The translations under genes were made by a program, and so were the position numbers. The notes below the pieces were generated by a model, which was given only the letters and a program-made list of their open reading frames with translations, was not told the DNA's origin and did not search any database. Below, in pieces: positions 33,839 to 41,905 of a stretch of 64,000 nt of DNA (position 1 is its first letter; every line of letters begins with the position of its first letter). Origin of the DNA: JASBYZ01 sp029983705 (GTDB lineage: Bacteria > Actinomycetota > Coriobacteriia > Coriobacteriales > JAEZZM01); contig OZ221969.1 of NCBI GenBank assembly GCA_965119715.1, positions 372,001 to 436,000 on the forward strand. Reading direction: 5' to 3'.

Positions 33839-36646
33839 TTATTTAATAACGCCTTGCGCTATAAGTGTTGCTTTCATAACCTGCTGAGCTACTTTTGCAG
33901 CGCTTCTGTCATTTGCTTGTTCAACAACTACAGCAACAGCTACGGTAGGGCTGTCGTAAGGTGCAAATCCAATAAAGTGTGAGTCTGCACGTTTGTTGTT
34001 GGTTTCTGCAGTACCAGTTTTGCCTGCTACTTGTACTCCATCAATGCGAGCCTGTCTTCCGGTACCAGACTTAATTACTGCAAGCATTGACTCTCGTAAG
34101 GTTTCATTTGCGTTGATACTTAAGGCTTTACCAATTGTTCGTGGAGAACTTGATGAAAGCACTTCTCCTTCTGGCGATAAGACCTTATCAACTATATATG
34201 GCTCCATAACCACACCATTGTTTGCAATGGTTGCAGCTACTACAGCATTTTGAATAATGGTAGTTTGAGGTCCAGCAGGACTCTTGTGCTGTCCAACTGG
34301 CTGTCCTACTGATGCCCATGCTGTCTCCCACTCAGTCATCTCTGCAGGGTCTGGCATGAGGGATGCTGTTGAGTTGATGCCTTTACCAATTGCAGATCCG
34401 TATCCAAAGCGTTTTGAATACTCTACAAGCAAGTCAGGTCCAAGTTCATTTCCTACTTGGGCAAAGACGGTATTAACAGAATCCTCTAGGGCCTTTCTTA
34501 AGGTAATGTCTCCCCAGCTTGAGTTACCAAAGTTTGTGACCTTAGCTCCTCCAATTTCTATTGGGGACCTACCATTATAAACACTATCCCCAGTAGCTGT
34601 ACCAGAATCAAGGGCTGCTGCCATAGTTACCACCTTAAAGGTAGAACCTGGAGCATAAAGTGCCTGAGTTGCACGGTTAAAGAGCACATCAGACTTACCA
34701 CTTGAATTGAGCAGTTCAACAATTTGTGAGTTGTCATAACTTGGGGTAGAAACCATAGCTAAGATAGCTCCGGTTCTTGGGTCGATAACAACCACTGCAC
34801 CCTTAACACCTTGCATTGATCTTTGTGCAGCTCTCTGAATTTGAGAGTTGATGGTAAGCATGACATCGTTTCCTGGAGGGGTTTTACCTGATAGTGCATT
34901 AAGTGCACCCTCCCAGGTAGAGAAGTTAGCATGACCAGTTAGGGTATCGTTTTGTTGAGCTTCTATACCGGCAGAGCCATATCTATCAGAGATATATCCC
35001 ACAACATGGGATGCCAAAGACCCCGCAGGATAGCTTCTGGTATATACGCCTTCGTTTGACTGAATTGATTCAGCTAAAGTTACCCCGTCAGAGGTAATAA
35101 TTGATCCACGCTCAACTAAGTTTGCCTTAGTCATGGTGTGATTATTGTTAGGCATGTTTCTCAGCTCTTCTGCTTTAACCACCTGTATCCAGGTAAGGTT
35201 TGCAATAAGAAGGGCAAAGATTACTGCAAAGAAGGTCACTAATACCGTAAGTCTTCTACCTAAGGCCACACGACCTAAGACGCCGGACTCAGGAGTTTTT
35301 AAACTCTCATTTAAGCTGTGACTTCCGCTTGCAGCACGGTCCTTATCGCTCAGACCATCACCTTCAAGCTCGGATTCAACACCGGTACCACTGTCACCTG
35401 CACGAAGTAAGAGGGCAACAATGATAAATGAGGTAAAGAGTGAGGTACCACCTTGCGACATAAATGGTAAGGTCACACCAGTAAGCGGGATAAACTTGGT
35501 TACACCGCCCACAATAATAAACGCTTGAAGAGAAATTGCGCTTGTAAGACCTACTGCAGTAAAGGCAGCCATATCTGATTTTGCACGCGCTGCGGTTAAA
35601 AATCCTCTAATCGCAAATACGATGTAGAGCAAAAGCACAGCGGCTCCGCCCAAAAGCCCCATCTCTTCAGCAATTGCGCTAAAGATAAAGTCAGACTCTA
35701 CAATAGGAATCTTTGTAGGAAGTCCTCTACCTATTCCGCTTCCAATAAGGCCACCGTCTGCCAGCGAATATAAGGACTGTACAATTTGAAGTCCTGCTCC
35801 GCTTGGGTCTTTAAAGGGGTCAAGCCAAATTTGGAAACGAATTTGTACGTGGCTAAAGAGCTCATATGCCATAAAGCCACCAAAGGCAAGAAGCAAAAGG
35901 CCAATAAGCACATAGGTCCATCTGCCCGTTGCGGTGTAGAGCATAATCAAGAAGATACCGTAGAACAAGAGCGCAGAACCTAAATCGCGCTCAAAGACTA
36001 CGATACCCATGGTAATTAACCACATGAATAGTAAGGGTAAGAGCATCCTAAATGGAGGAAGTGCAATACCTAGAATCTTTATGTTAGAGATAGCCAAGGC
36101 TTCTCTGTTTTGTGAGAGGTAGGCTGCTAAAAAGAGTACGATAAATACCTTAGCAAGCTCTCCTGGTTGGAATGAAAAAAGTGTTCCCACATCAATCCAG
36201 AGCTTAGATCCTCCGCGCTCAGCACCTATAAATATAGGCATGAGTAAGAGCACTAAACCAATAATTACTATGGTGTAGCGATATCTAGCAAGCCGCTCTA
36301 AGTTTCTTACAACAATAAGCACGCTAATCATGGCGGCTATTGATAAAAAGAGCCACATGACCTGGCGAATTGCAAGTTCAGGCGCAAGGCGTGTTACAAA
36401 GGTAATGCCAATACCAGATAGTAAAAATACGACTGGCAATATCGCAGAATCTGCAGCTGGTGCTAAAAACCTAATTGCAAGATGTGCAATAGCAAAAGCA
36501 GCTGCAAGACCAATAGGTACGGCAAGCGTTCTAAATGAAATGTCTGCACCAGTATTTATAACGTACATTGCGTAGAGCAATATAACGATAGGTGCCGCAG
36601 CAAAGAGGAATAGGAGCTCAGTATTTCTTCTAGCCAATGCTCTCAC
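33839..36646 (-). CDS. RodA/FtsW glycosyltransferase fused to a class B penicillin-binding protein
   Basis: One 935-aa chain joins two cell-wall enzymes usually encoded separately. Residues about 1-415 are a SEDS polymerase (RodA/FtsW), with about ten helices and ERDLGSALLFYGIF and PFMSQGGTSLF. A charged linker (about 415-455) leads to a membrane helix (about 458-485) and a class B PBP. PBP motifs are the dimer-domain start NLVERGSIITSDG, the nucleophile S668 in GSTFK, SVN, and KTGTAE. Both activities appear intact, so the fusion couples glycan polymerisation to crosslinking. In other Actinobacteria rodA and pbpA are adjacent at this point. It overlaps pstP by 17 bases. Confidence 0.93.
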   Translation of the reverse strand: MRALARRNTELLFLFAAAPIVILLYAMYVINTGADISFRTLAVPIGLAAAFAIAHLAIRFLAPAADSAILPVVFLLSGIGITFVTRLAPELAIRQVMWLFLSIAAMISVLIVVRNLERLARYRYTIVIIGLVLLLMPIFIGAERGGSKLWIDVGTLFSFQPGELAKVFIVLFLAAYLSQNREALAISNIKILGIALPPFRMLLPLLFMWLITMGIVVFERDLGSALLFYGIFLIMLYTATGRWTYVLIGLLLLAFGGFMAYELFSHVQIRFQIWLDPFKDPSGAGLQIVQSLYSLADGGLIGSGIGRGLPTKIPIVESDFIFSAIAEEMGLLGGAAVLLLYIVFAIRGFLTAARAKSDMAAFTAVGLTSAISLQAFIIVGGVTKFIPLTGVTLPFMSQGGTSLFTSFIIVALLLRAGDSGTGVESELEGDGLSDKDRAASGSHSLNESLKTPESGVLGRVALGRRLTVLVTFFAVIFALLIANLTWIQVVKAEELRNMPNNNHTMTKANLVERGSIITSDGVTLAESIQSNEGVYTRSYPAGSLASHVVGYISDRYGSAGIEAQQNDTLTGHANFSTWEGALNALSGKTPPGNDVMLTINSQIQRAAQRSMQGVKGAVVVIDPRTGAILAMVSTPSYDNSQIVELLNSSGKSDVLFNRATQALYAPGSTFKVVTMAAALDSGTATGDSVYNGRSPIEIGGAKVTNFGNSSWGDITLRKALEDSVNTVFAQVGNELGPDLLVEYSKRFGYGSAIGKGINSTASLMPDPAEMTEWETAWASVGQPVGQHKSPAGPQTTIIQNAVVAATIANNGVVMEPYIVDKVLSPEGEVLSSSSPRTIGKALSINANETLRESMLAVIKSGTGRQARIDGVQVAGKTGTAETNNKRADSHFIGFAPYDSPTVAVAVVVEQANDRSAAKVAQQVMKATLIAQGVIK

Positions 36647-37859
36647 CCACTTCTTGTCCGAGGGTAGAAGTAGGAAGGGTAGACTCTAAAGATTTTAAGT
36701 AGAGCTCTTTGAGCTCTTCTATTCGAGCAGCCTCAGAAGTTTCTTCACTCACTGCTGCGTTTTTTGCGTTTTGTCTTACCTGCTCTTCAATTTGTTTACG
36801 ATATGAGTCTAAAAGCCTATTAACCTCATCTTCTGAGTTAACCGTTATGCCTTCTTGAAGGCGCTTGACGGTTGAGGTAGGCAGTTTATTAGTTTCAATA
36901 GTTGTTTGGTTTTCAAGTTCACTAAACTCAAAAGGTCCAATATTTCCTGGTAAACCTCGGTATACAGCCACCTGGCCTGCATTATCTATTAAGTAAAAAG
37001 TATTTGAGGCTACAGTATATAAAGCAAAACCAATGATAGATATGGCTGCAAGAACGCCTATAAACCACATGATGATGTTTTTAATCACGCGTCGTCTGAT
37101 GTGGCGTTTTTTGCCGTCATCATCGATATCAATCACAATTGCAGTGACGTTATCAAGACCGCCTGCCCTAAGCGCTGCTTCAATTAAGGCATCCACGCAG
37201 TCATCAGCGTAGGCTGAGTCAATCATGATGTCTTTCATCTCGTCATCTTCGAGCATGCCTGAAAGACCATCAGAACAAATAAGCACGCGGTCGCCTTCTT
37301 CAACCAAAAGGTTGTAGTGGTCAGCTACCATATTTCTGTCTGAGCCAAGCGCGCGCGTGATGATAGATCTGTTAGGGTGGTTTCGAGCTTCTTCTGGGGT
37401 AATTTCACCGGAATCTAAAAGCTCTTCTACATAGGAGTGGTCATGGGTAATCTTAAGAAGTTGTCCTGTGTGAAGGAGGTAGACGCGTGAGTCACCCACG
37501 TGTCCTATAACCATATGGTTTTCTTCAATCATAACGGCCGAGCAGGTCGTACCCATACCAGGTTTACCTTCTCCATTATCGACCGCATCCATAACTGCTA
37601 TGTTTGCGCTTTCAACAGCTTTGGCAAGCAATTCGGCGTCGGCACGCTCAGGCATGTTTGTAAGCAGGGTATTTACTGCAATGCTTGAGGCAACCTCACC
37701 AGCAGCGTGTCCACCCATGCCGTCTGCTACAGCAAAGAGGGGAGGATGTACCAAAAAAGAATCCTCATTGTGCTCGCGCACATGCCCAACTTCACTTCTA
37801 GAAGCCCAGCTTAAGCTGTCGTTAGAGTACTCTTTAGAGCCTCGGTCAAAAAATCTCAT
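36630..37859 (-). CDS. pstP: PP2C-type Ser/Thr phosphatase
   Basis: The 409-aa phosphatase is expected to reverse PknB-type phosphorylation. The PP2C domain (about 15-250) has the metal-binding motifs VGHVREHNEDSF, FAVADGMGGHAAGE, GDSRVYLL, ICSDGLSGML and GGLDNVTAIVI. A membrane helix (about 262-285) and an extracytoplasmic tail rich in Glu/Arg follow. Its start overlaps fhaB by 4 bases (ATGA) and its end overlaps the RodA-PbpA fusion by 17 bases, so translation is coupled. Confidence 0.94.
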   Translation of the reverse strand: MRFFDRGSKEYSNDSLSWASRSEVGHVREHNEDSFLVHPPLFAVADGMGGHAAGEVASSIAVNTLLTNMPERADAELLAKAVESANIAVMDAVDNGEGKPGMGTTCSAVMIEENHMVIGHVGDSRVYLLHTGQLLKITHDHSYVEELLDSGEITPEEARNHPNRSIITRALGSDRNMVADHYNLLVEEGDRVLICSDGLSGMLEDDEMKDIMIDSAYADDCVDALIEAALRAGGLDNVTAIVIDIDDDGKKRHIRRRVIKNIIMWFIGVLAAISIIGFALYTVASNTFYLIDNAGQVAVYRGLPGNIGPFEFSELENQTTIETNKLPTSTVKRLQEGITVNSEDEVNRLLDSYRKQIEEQVRQNAKNAAVSEETSEAARIEELKELYLKSLESTLPTSTLGQEVGESIG

Positions 37860-38269
37860 CGACGTTTCACCTTAAGAACCACGTCACCAACCTCGATCTC
37901 ATCGCCATCTCTTAAAATGGTAGGTTCTACGAGTTCGTGACCATTAATCATAGTTCCATTGGTGGAACCTAAGTCTTCAATTACAAGTGCAGGACCTTGG
38001 AGAGAAAATCTTGCGTGCTTACCTGAAACATAAAGCTCAGGGATGACAATATCTGCTCCAGGAGATCTTCCGATTACTACCGGACCTAGCACGTCAACTT
38101 TCATGCCTTTGAGTCCGCGTGGTCCTCTTTCAACCACTACAGACCAAATCGCGCCATCTTTACGCTGGCCTTTTACAAGTCCAACGCCGGTGCGCATGAG
38201 TGAGTATAAAAAGATGTAGAGTAAAACTACAAGTAAGATACGGCCTGCAAGGAGGACGAAGTCTATCAT
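37856..38269 (-). CDS. fhaB: FHA-domain membrane-anchored protein (FhaB/FipA-like)
   Basis: Phosphothreonine-binding protein of 137 aa. An N-terminal membrane helix (about 5-25) and basic linker precede an FHA domain (about 60-137) with VIGRSPGADIVIPE, VSGKHARFSL and LGSTNGTMINGHEL, the residues that hold phosphothreonine. Its ATG directly follows the fhaA stop. In mycobacteria FhaB is phosphorylated by PknB and bridges to the wall machinery; the same is inferred here. Confidence 0.93.
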   Translation of the reverse strand: MIDFVLLAGRILLVVLLYIFLYSLMRTGVGLVKGQRKDGAIWSVVVERGPRGLKGMKVDVLGPVVIGRSPGADIVIPELYVSGKHARFSLQGPALVIEDLGSTNGTMINGHELVEPTILRDGDEIEVGDVVLKVKRR

Positions 38270-39100
38270 TTAATCCTCCCGGTATTCAAATTCTGTAATG
38301 CCCAAAACAATGTGATCTCCAGACTGAAGCAGCCTGTCTGATACGTCTTGACCATTAACAAAGGTGCCGTTGGTTGAGTTGAGGTCTATCAAATGCCAAC
38401 CATCCTCTTGGTATTCAAACTGTGCATGTTTTCTTGATATATTTGCATCTAAAATTGCAATGTTTGACTCCGAGCTGTCTCTACCAATAGTGGTAAGGGG
38501 CTTGTGGAGCTGGTAGCTTTCTAAGGTGCTCTTATTTATGATGTAGTACTGATCAAGGGTTGTAAGTGTCTCAAGCTGCTCTGAGAGGGGAGCAAGTGGC
38601 ATTGAGAGACTTAGATCACTTGAACTTTCCTCATCCATCTCGTAGTTCACGCGAGAAGAACTTGCAGGTTTTGGAAGCGGTCTGCCGTGTAAAAAGGCGT
38701 CTTCTTCTTTTCTTAAGTGTGCCATGATTACCTGAGGTACTTCTTCTACAACTACATCAAACTTGCCTTGCTTTAAGCTATCATCAATAACAAAGCGTAC
38801 CAGCGGCTTAGATGAAAACTCAAAGCCTTTTGATTCAAGTTCTTGTTCAAGGTAGTTTGCGAGTTCTTCTGAAAGCTCAGGATATACACGCGCCATAAGC
38901 GCATTATCTTTAGGCGATATTAAATAGGTAATAAGTGCCGGAACACATTTATCTCCGTCACAATCAAATTGTCCTTTTTTAAGTGCTGAAGCAGCTTTTT
39001 TACCAAGCTTTTTAAAAGATATAGCCAGCCCACCAGAGAGGTTTGGCTTACCTTCTAGTATGTTAGCCATATGCTGTTCAAAATTATCAAGCAATCCCAC
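38270..39100 (-). CDS. fhaA: DUF3662-FHA protein (FhaA-like)
   Basis: The 276-aa cytoplasmic protein has the N-terminal DUF3662 domain (about 1-120, start MGLLDNFEQHMANILEG) and a C-terminal FHA domain (about 200-276) with TTIGRDSSESNIAI, ISRKHAQFEY and DLNSTNGTFVNGQ. A polar linker joins them. It has an unusual FDCDGDKC segment near 44-51 with two close cysteines. In Mycobacterium FhaA binds phosphorylated MviN; no mviN is in this window. The gene lies 18 bases after the upstream kinase gene. Confidence 0.93.
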   Translation of the reverse strand: MGLLDNFEQHMANILEGKPNLSGGLAISFKKLGKKAASALKKGQFDCDGDKCVPALITYLISPKDNALMARVYPELSEELANYLEQELESKGFEFSSKPLVRFVIDDSLKQGKFDVVVEEVPQVIMAHLRKEEDAFLHGRPLPKPASSSRVNYEMDEESSSDLSLSMPLAPLSEQLETLTTLDQYYIINKSTLESYQLHKPLTTIGRDSSESNIAILDANISRKHAQFEYQEDGWHLIDLNSTNGTFVNGQDVSDRLLQSGDHIVLGITEFEYRED

Positions 39101-39118
39101 GCAACATGCCTTTCTCGA

Positions 39119-40906
39119 TTATGCACTTATGTCTGGGTCTTCATCGGTATGGTTAAACATGCCAAATAATATATAACTGCAAAGAAATAGTATAAATGAC
39201 AAATTTAAAGCTATGGTGTACTCGGGACTTAATACTAGAGAAAAGGTGCCGATTTCCACAGCTTGCGCAAGTAATCCAAATACATAATTAATAATAAAGC
39301 CTAATACTGCACCTATGATTACAACCTTTCCTTTGATGTTTTGACTAAAGTGAGCAAGTACAGCTGCACTCAAAACCCAAGCAGCAAAAATAATCCAGGT
39401 AGAAGGATTAAGCACCATGCTAAAGAAGTTATCTTGTGGAGCAAAAGATCCAGATGGATAGGTTTGAAGACCAGTTGAGAGCGTTGAGTTTGTGCCGGTA
39501 AGAGAGGCAAGCGCAATGACGATAAGTCCGCTTAAAGCACTTACCACCACTGCTCGTGCAGGCTTTAAAAAGAGTCCCACCAAGCAGGGGATAAAACTGG
39601 TAAAGCTTAAAGGTCCAAGTACAAGAGGGGCAAAAATTAAGGGGCCTTCAACATCTCTATTTTGGGTGCTCACAAGCCATGAGAGCAAGATGAGTGCTCC
39701 TATTAAAATTCCTAGGAGCGGAGCTCCAATAATTATTGATGAGACTATAAAGAGTATGGCAGCAAGTCCGTATACCAAGCTTGGTGCAAATAAACTCACC
39801 ATAAAAAAGCTTGCAACTAAGACGGTGGTAATTAATGAGTTTGCCTCAAACTGCCAATTTGCACTCATCATGTACGCAAAAAAGCCAAACAAGAGCGCGC
39901 TTATAAGGCGGGCGGCTATCTTAGTTGCCTTTGGAAAGAGTTCAGGAATAGAAGGAAATTGAGAAAAACTAAAACGTGAGCGTTCTTCTTCAACTTCAAG
40001 CTCTTCTTCTGGAACAGAGAGGTCTTCATCCAGCTGATTTATAAGCTCAATCAAAGATTGCTTGCCCTCTTTAGGGTTGCCAAGTTCTGGCAAGAGGTTT
40101 TTGGCAAATTCTTTAATAGACTGGGCACGCATATCAGGATAGGGCGAGAGTGATTCAAGCAAAACATCATCTGCCTCATAACTTAATTCTCTATCATAAC
40201 TTGATAGAGGCTTGGTTCCTTTTAAGATAAGTGGCAGCGATGATTCTGGATCTGCAGCCTTAAATGGGGCAACCCCAGTTATGAGCTCATACATGAGAGC
40301 AGCAAGAGCAAATACATCTGTTCGCTCATCAACCGTATGACCTTCAAGCTGCTCGGGTGGCATGTAGCCAGTTGTGCCCCCGCGTGCACCCAAATAACCT
40401 GCTGCACTTGCAAGATTAGCCATACCAAAGTCAGTGAGCATTACATTTCCAGAGTGGTTAATAATGATGTTATCTGGCTTGATGTCTAAGTGGAGGACTC
40501 CATTTTCATGTGCGTAGCTTAGGGCTGATGCAACATGCTCTAAGACGTGCGCCGCCTCATCAAACATTAAAGGCCCTTGCATATCAATAAGATCAGCTAA
40601 GTTATAACCGTCTACATACTCCATGATAATGTGGGCAAAGTGAGCTTCGTGCTCAAAGTCTAAAACCGGAACTATTGAAGGGTGGCTTAAAAAACTTGCC
40701 GTACGTGCCTCAGCTAAAGCTTCAGGCATAGCCTTTGACAAGATAACACCCATATCATCTGTAAGTGGAATTGATTTGATAGCAACGCGCCGTTTGAGCT
40801 TCTCGTCAAAACAGATGGCAACGCTGCCAAAACCACCACTGGTATTAATAGCTACTATTCTGTAGCGAGCTAGTAAGCTATCACCAACTTGATACTGTAG
40901 TTGCAC
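39119..40906 (-). CDS. Ser/Thr protein kinase with polytopic membrane domain
   Basis: First gene of the operon, 595 aa, starting at GTG with AGGAAG 8 bases upstream. The kinase domain (about 10-275) has SGGFGSVAICFD, AIKSI, HLDIKPDN and TDFGMA, so the usual HRD arginine is replaced by Leu (HLD). A Glu-rich linker (about 300-320) is followed by about eight hydrophobic segments (340-585) instead of an extracellular sensor. It occupies the place of PknA but with a different membrane part. What the polytopic domain senses is unknown. Confidence 0.88.
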   Translation of the reverse strand: MQLQYQVGDSLLARYRIVAINTSGGFGSVAICFDEKLKRRVAIKSIPLTDDMGVILSKAMPEALAEARTASFLSHPSIVPVLDFEHEAHFAHIIMEYVDGYNLADLIDMQGPLMFDEAAHVLEHVASALSYAHENGVLHLDIKPDNIIINHSGNVMLTDFGMANLASAAGYLGARGGTTGYMPPEQLEGHTVDERTDVFALAALMYELITGVAPFKAADPESSLPLILKGTKPLSSYDRELSYEADDVLLESLSPYPDMRAQSIKEFAKNLLPELGNPKEGKQSLIELINQLDEDLSVPEEELEVEEERSRFSFSQFPSIPELFPKATKIAARLISALLFGFFAYMMSANWQFEANSLITTVLVASFFMVSLFAPSLVYGLAAILFIVSSIIIGAPLLGILIGALILLSWLVSTQNRDVEGPLIFAPLVLGPLSFTSFIPCLVGLFLKPARAVVVSALSGLIVIALASLTGTNSTLSTGLQTYPSGSFAPQDNFFSMVLNPSTWIIFAAWVLSAAVLAHFSQNIKGKVVIIGAVLGFIINYVFGLLAQAVEIGTFSLVLSPEYTIALNLSFILFLCSYILFGMFNHTDEDPDISA

Positions 40907-41024
40907 GTTTTTAGCTTCCTATCATTTGTGCAAAGTTTGCATTTTAACTTCTTTTTTTACACAGTTAGTATTCTATCAGGAATACACGTAAAATAGTGTT
41001 CTACCTTTTAATAAGGATGTAACT

Positions 41025-41642
41025 ATGAACGCACTTAAAAAAGGCTATATTTCGTTTGCTTTTACCATCATCATAGCAATGGGCTTAATTTCTCTTGCCT
41101 ATGCAAAGTTATATTTACCAAGTATTGGCGAAGATGATGCAGGTATTGCTGCAACTGTTGAGGCACTCAGTGGAGTTAAGCTTGGTCAGGCAGATGAGGC
41201 ACAAGCGCCAAATGCCAAGCCAGCTTCAAGCGTTAAAGAGTGGAAAAAAGAATATAAAGATCCAGTTAAAAGCCTCTCAAAAGGCACAAGTCTTGATTTG
41301 TCAGCCATACAAAATGCTGCACAAAACATGGATATAGATGCGCTTTCTAATATTGCTAACGAGAAAGACATAAAAACCTTTAAAGCAAATGCGCAAGAAC
41401 TTAAAAAAGAAATTCAGTCCAGGTCTGTTCCTAAAAATGCAAGTGCAGAACAAAAACGCTTGATGCAAAAGACAGACGCTGCAGCTATTCGCCTGGCTGA
41501 TGCTGCTGAGCGTGCAAGCGTGCTTGCCCCTAAGGCAAAAGAGGGAGATATGCTTGCAATTGCTGAGCTTACCGCCCTTGGCGCCAAGGCACAAGCTGAC
41601 TTAAATGAGATCAACTCAAACCTCTCAGCACTTGAGGGATAA
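41025..41642 (+). CDS. Exported or single-pass helical protein
   Basis: Unrecognised 205-aa protein. An N-terminal hydrophobic stretch (about 8-28, ending ISLAYAK) is a signal peptide or anchor. The rest is Ala/Lys/Glu-rich and mostly helical (NAQELKKEIQSRS, TDAAAIRLADAAERA). AAGGATG precedes the ATG. It is divergent from the kinase operon over 118 bases and may share its regulation. It resembles in plan the proteins at 4504 and 50924. Confidence 0.82.
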   Translation: MNALKKGYISFAFTIIIAMGLISLAYAKLYLPSIGEDDAGIAATVEALSGVKLGQADEAQAPNAKPASSVKEWKKEYKDPVKSLSKGTSLDLSAIQNAAQNMDIDALSNIANEKDIKTFKANAQELKKEIQSRSVPKNASAEQKRLMQKTDAAAIRLADAAERASVLAPKAKEGDMLAIAELTALGAKAQADLNEINSNLSALEG

Positions 41643-41681
41643 GATTATTTAGGTGTAGAATTTAGCTTCTAATCACATCTT

Positions 41682-41769
41682 GCGGGCGTGGCGGAATTGG
41701 CAGACGCGCATGGTTCAGGTCCATGTGAGTGTTACACTCATGAAGGTTCAAGTCCTTTCGCCCGCACCA
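41682..41769 (+). tRNA. tRNA-Leu (CAG)
   Basis: Class II tRNA with a long variable arm (GAGTGTTACACTC). Acceptor GCGGGCG pairs with CGCCCGC. Anticodon stem CATGG/CCATG holds loop TTCAGGT, anticodon CAG. CCA is encoded at 41767-41769. Confidence 0.95.
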
Positions 41770-41905
41770 CTTCAATTGTCTAAACTCTGTGGAAAATTTT
41801 ATACCTGCTTTTGTGTTTGGGTATTAAACCCGCTAACGTATAGCTTCTGCTAAATTTTGGAGAACAAAAATACAAACTAACTAAATATTGGAAGAGGGCT
41901 TGTGT

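Noticed and set aside
39492..39962. 156-codon plus-strand frame inside the polytopic kinase gene
   Set aside because: Antisense shadow of the membrane region; no start signal and kinase frame is clearly coding.
41770..41905. GGGT-ATTAA-ACCC hairpin before the MFS gene as terminator of tRNA-Leu
   Set aside because: Four-base stem and no T-run following.
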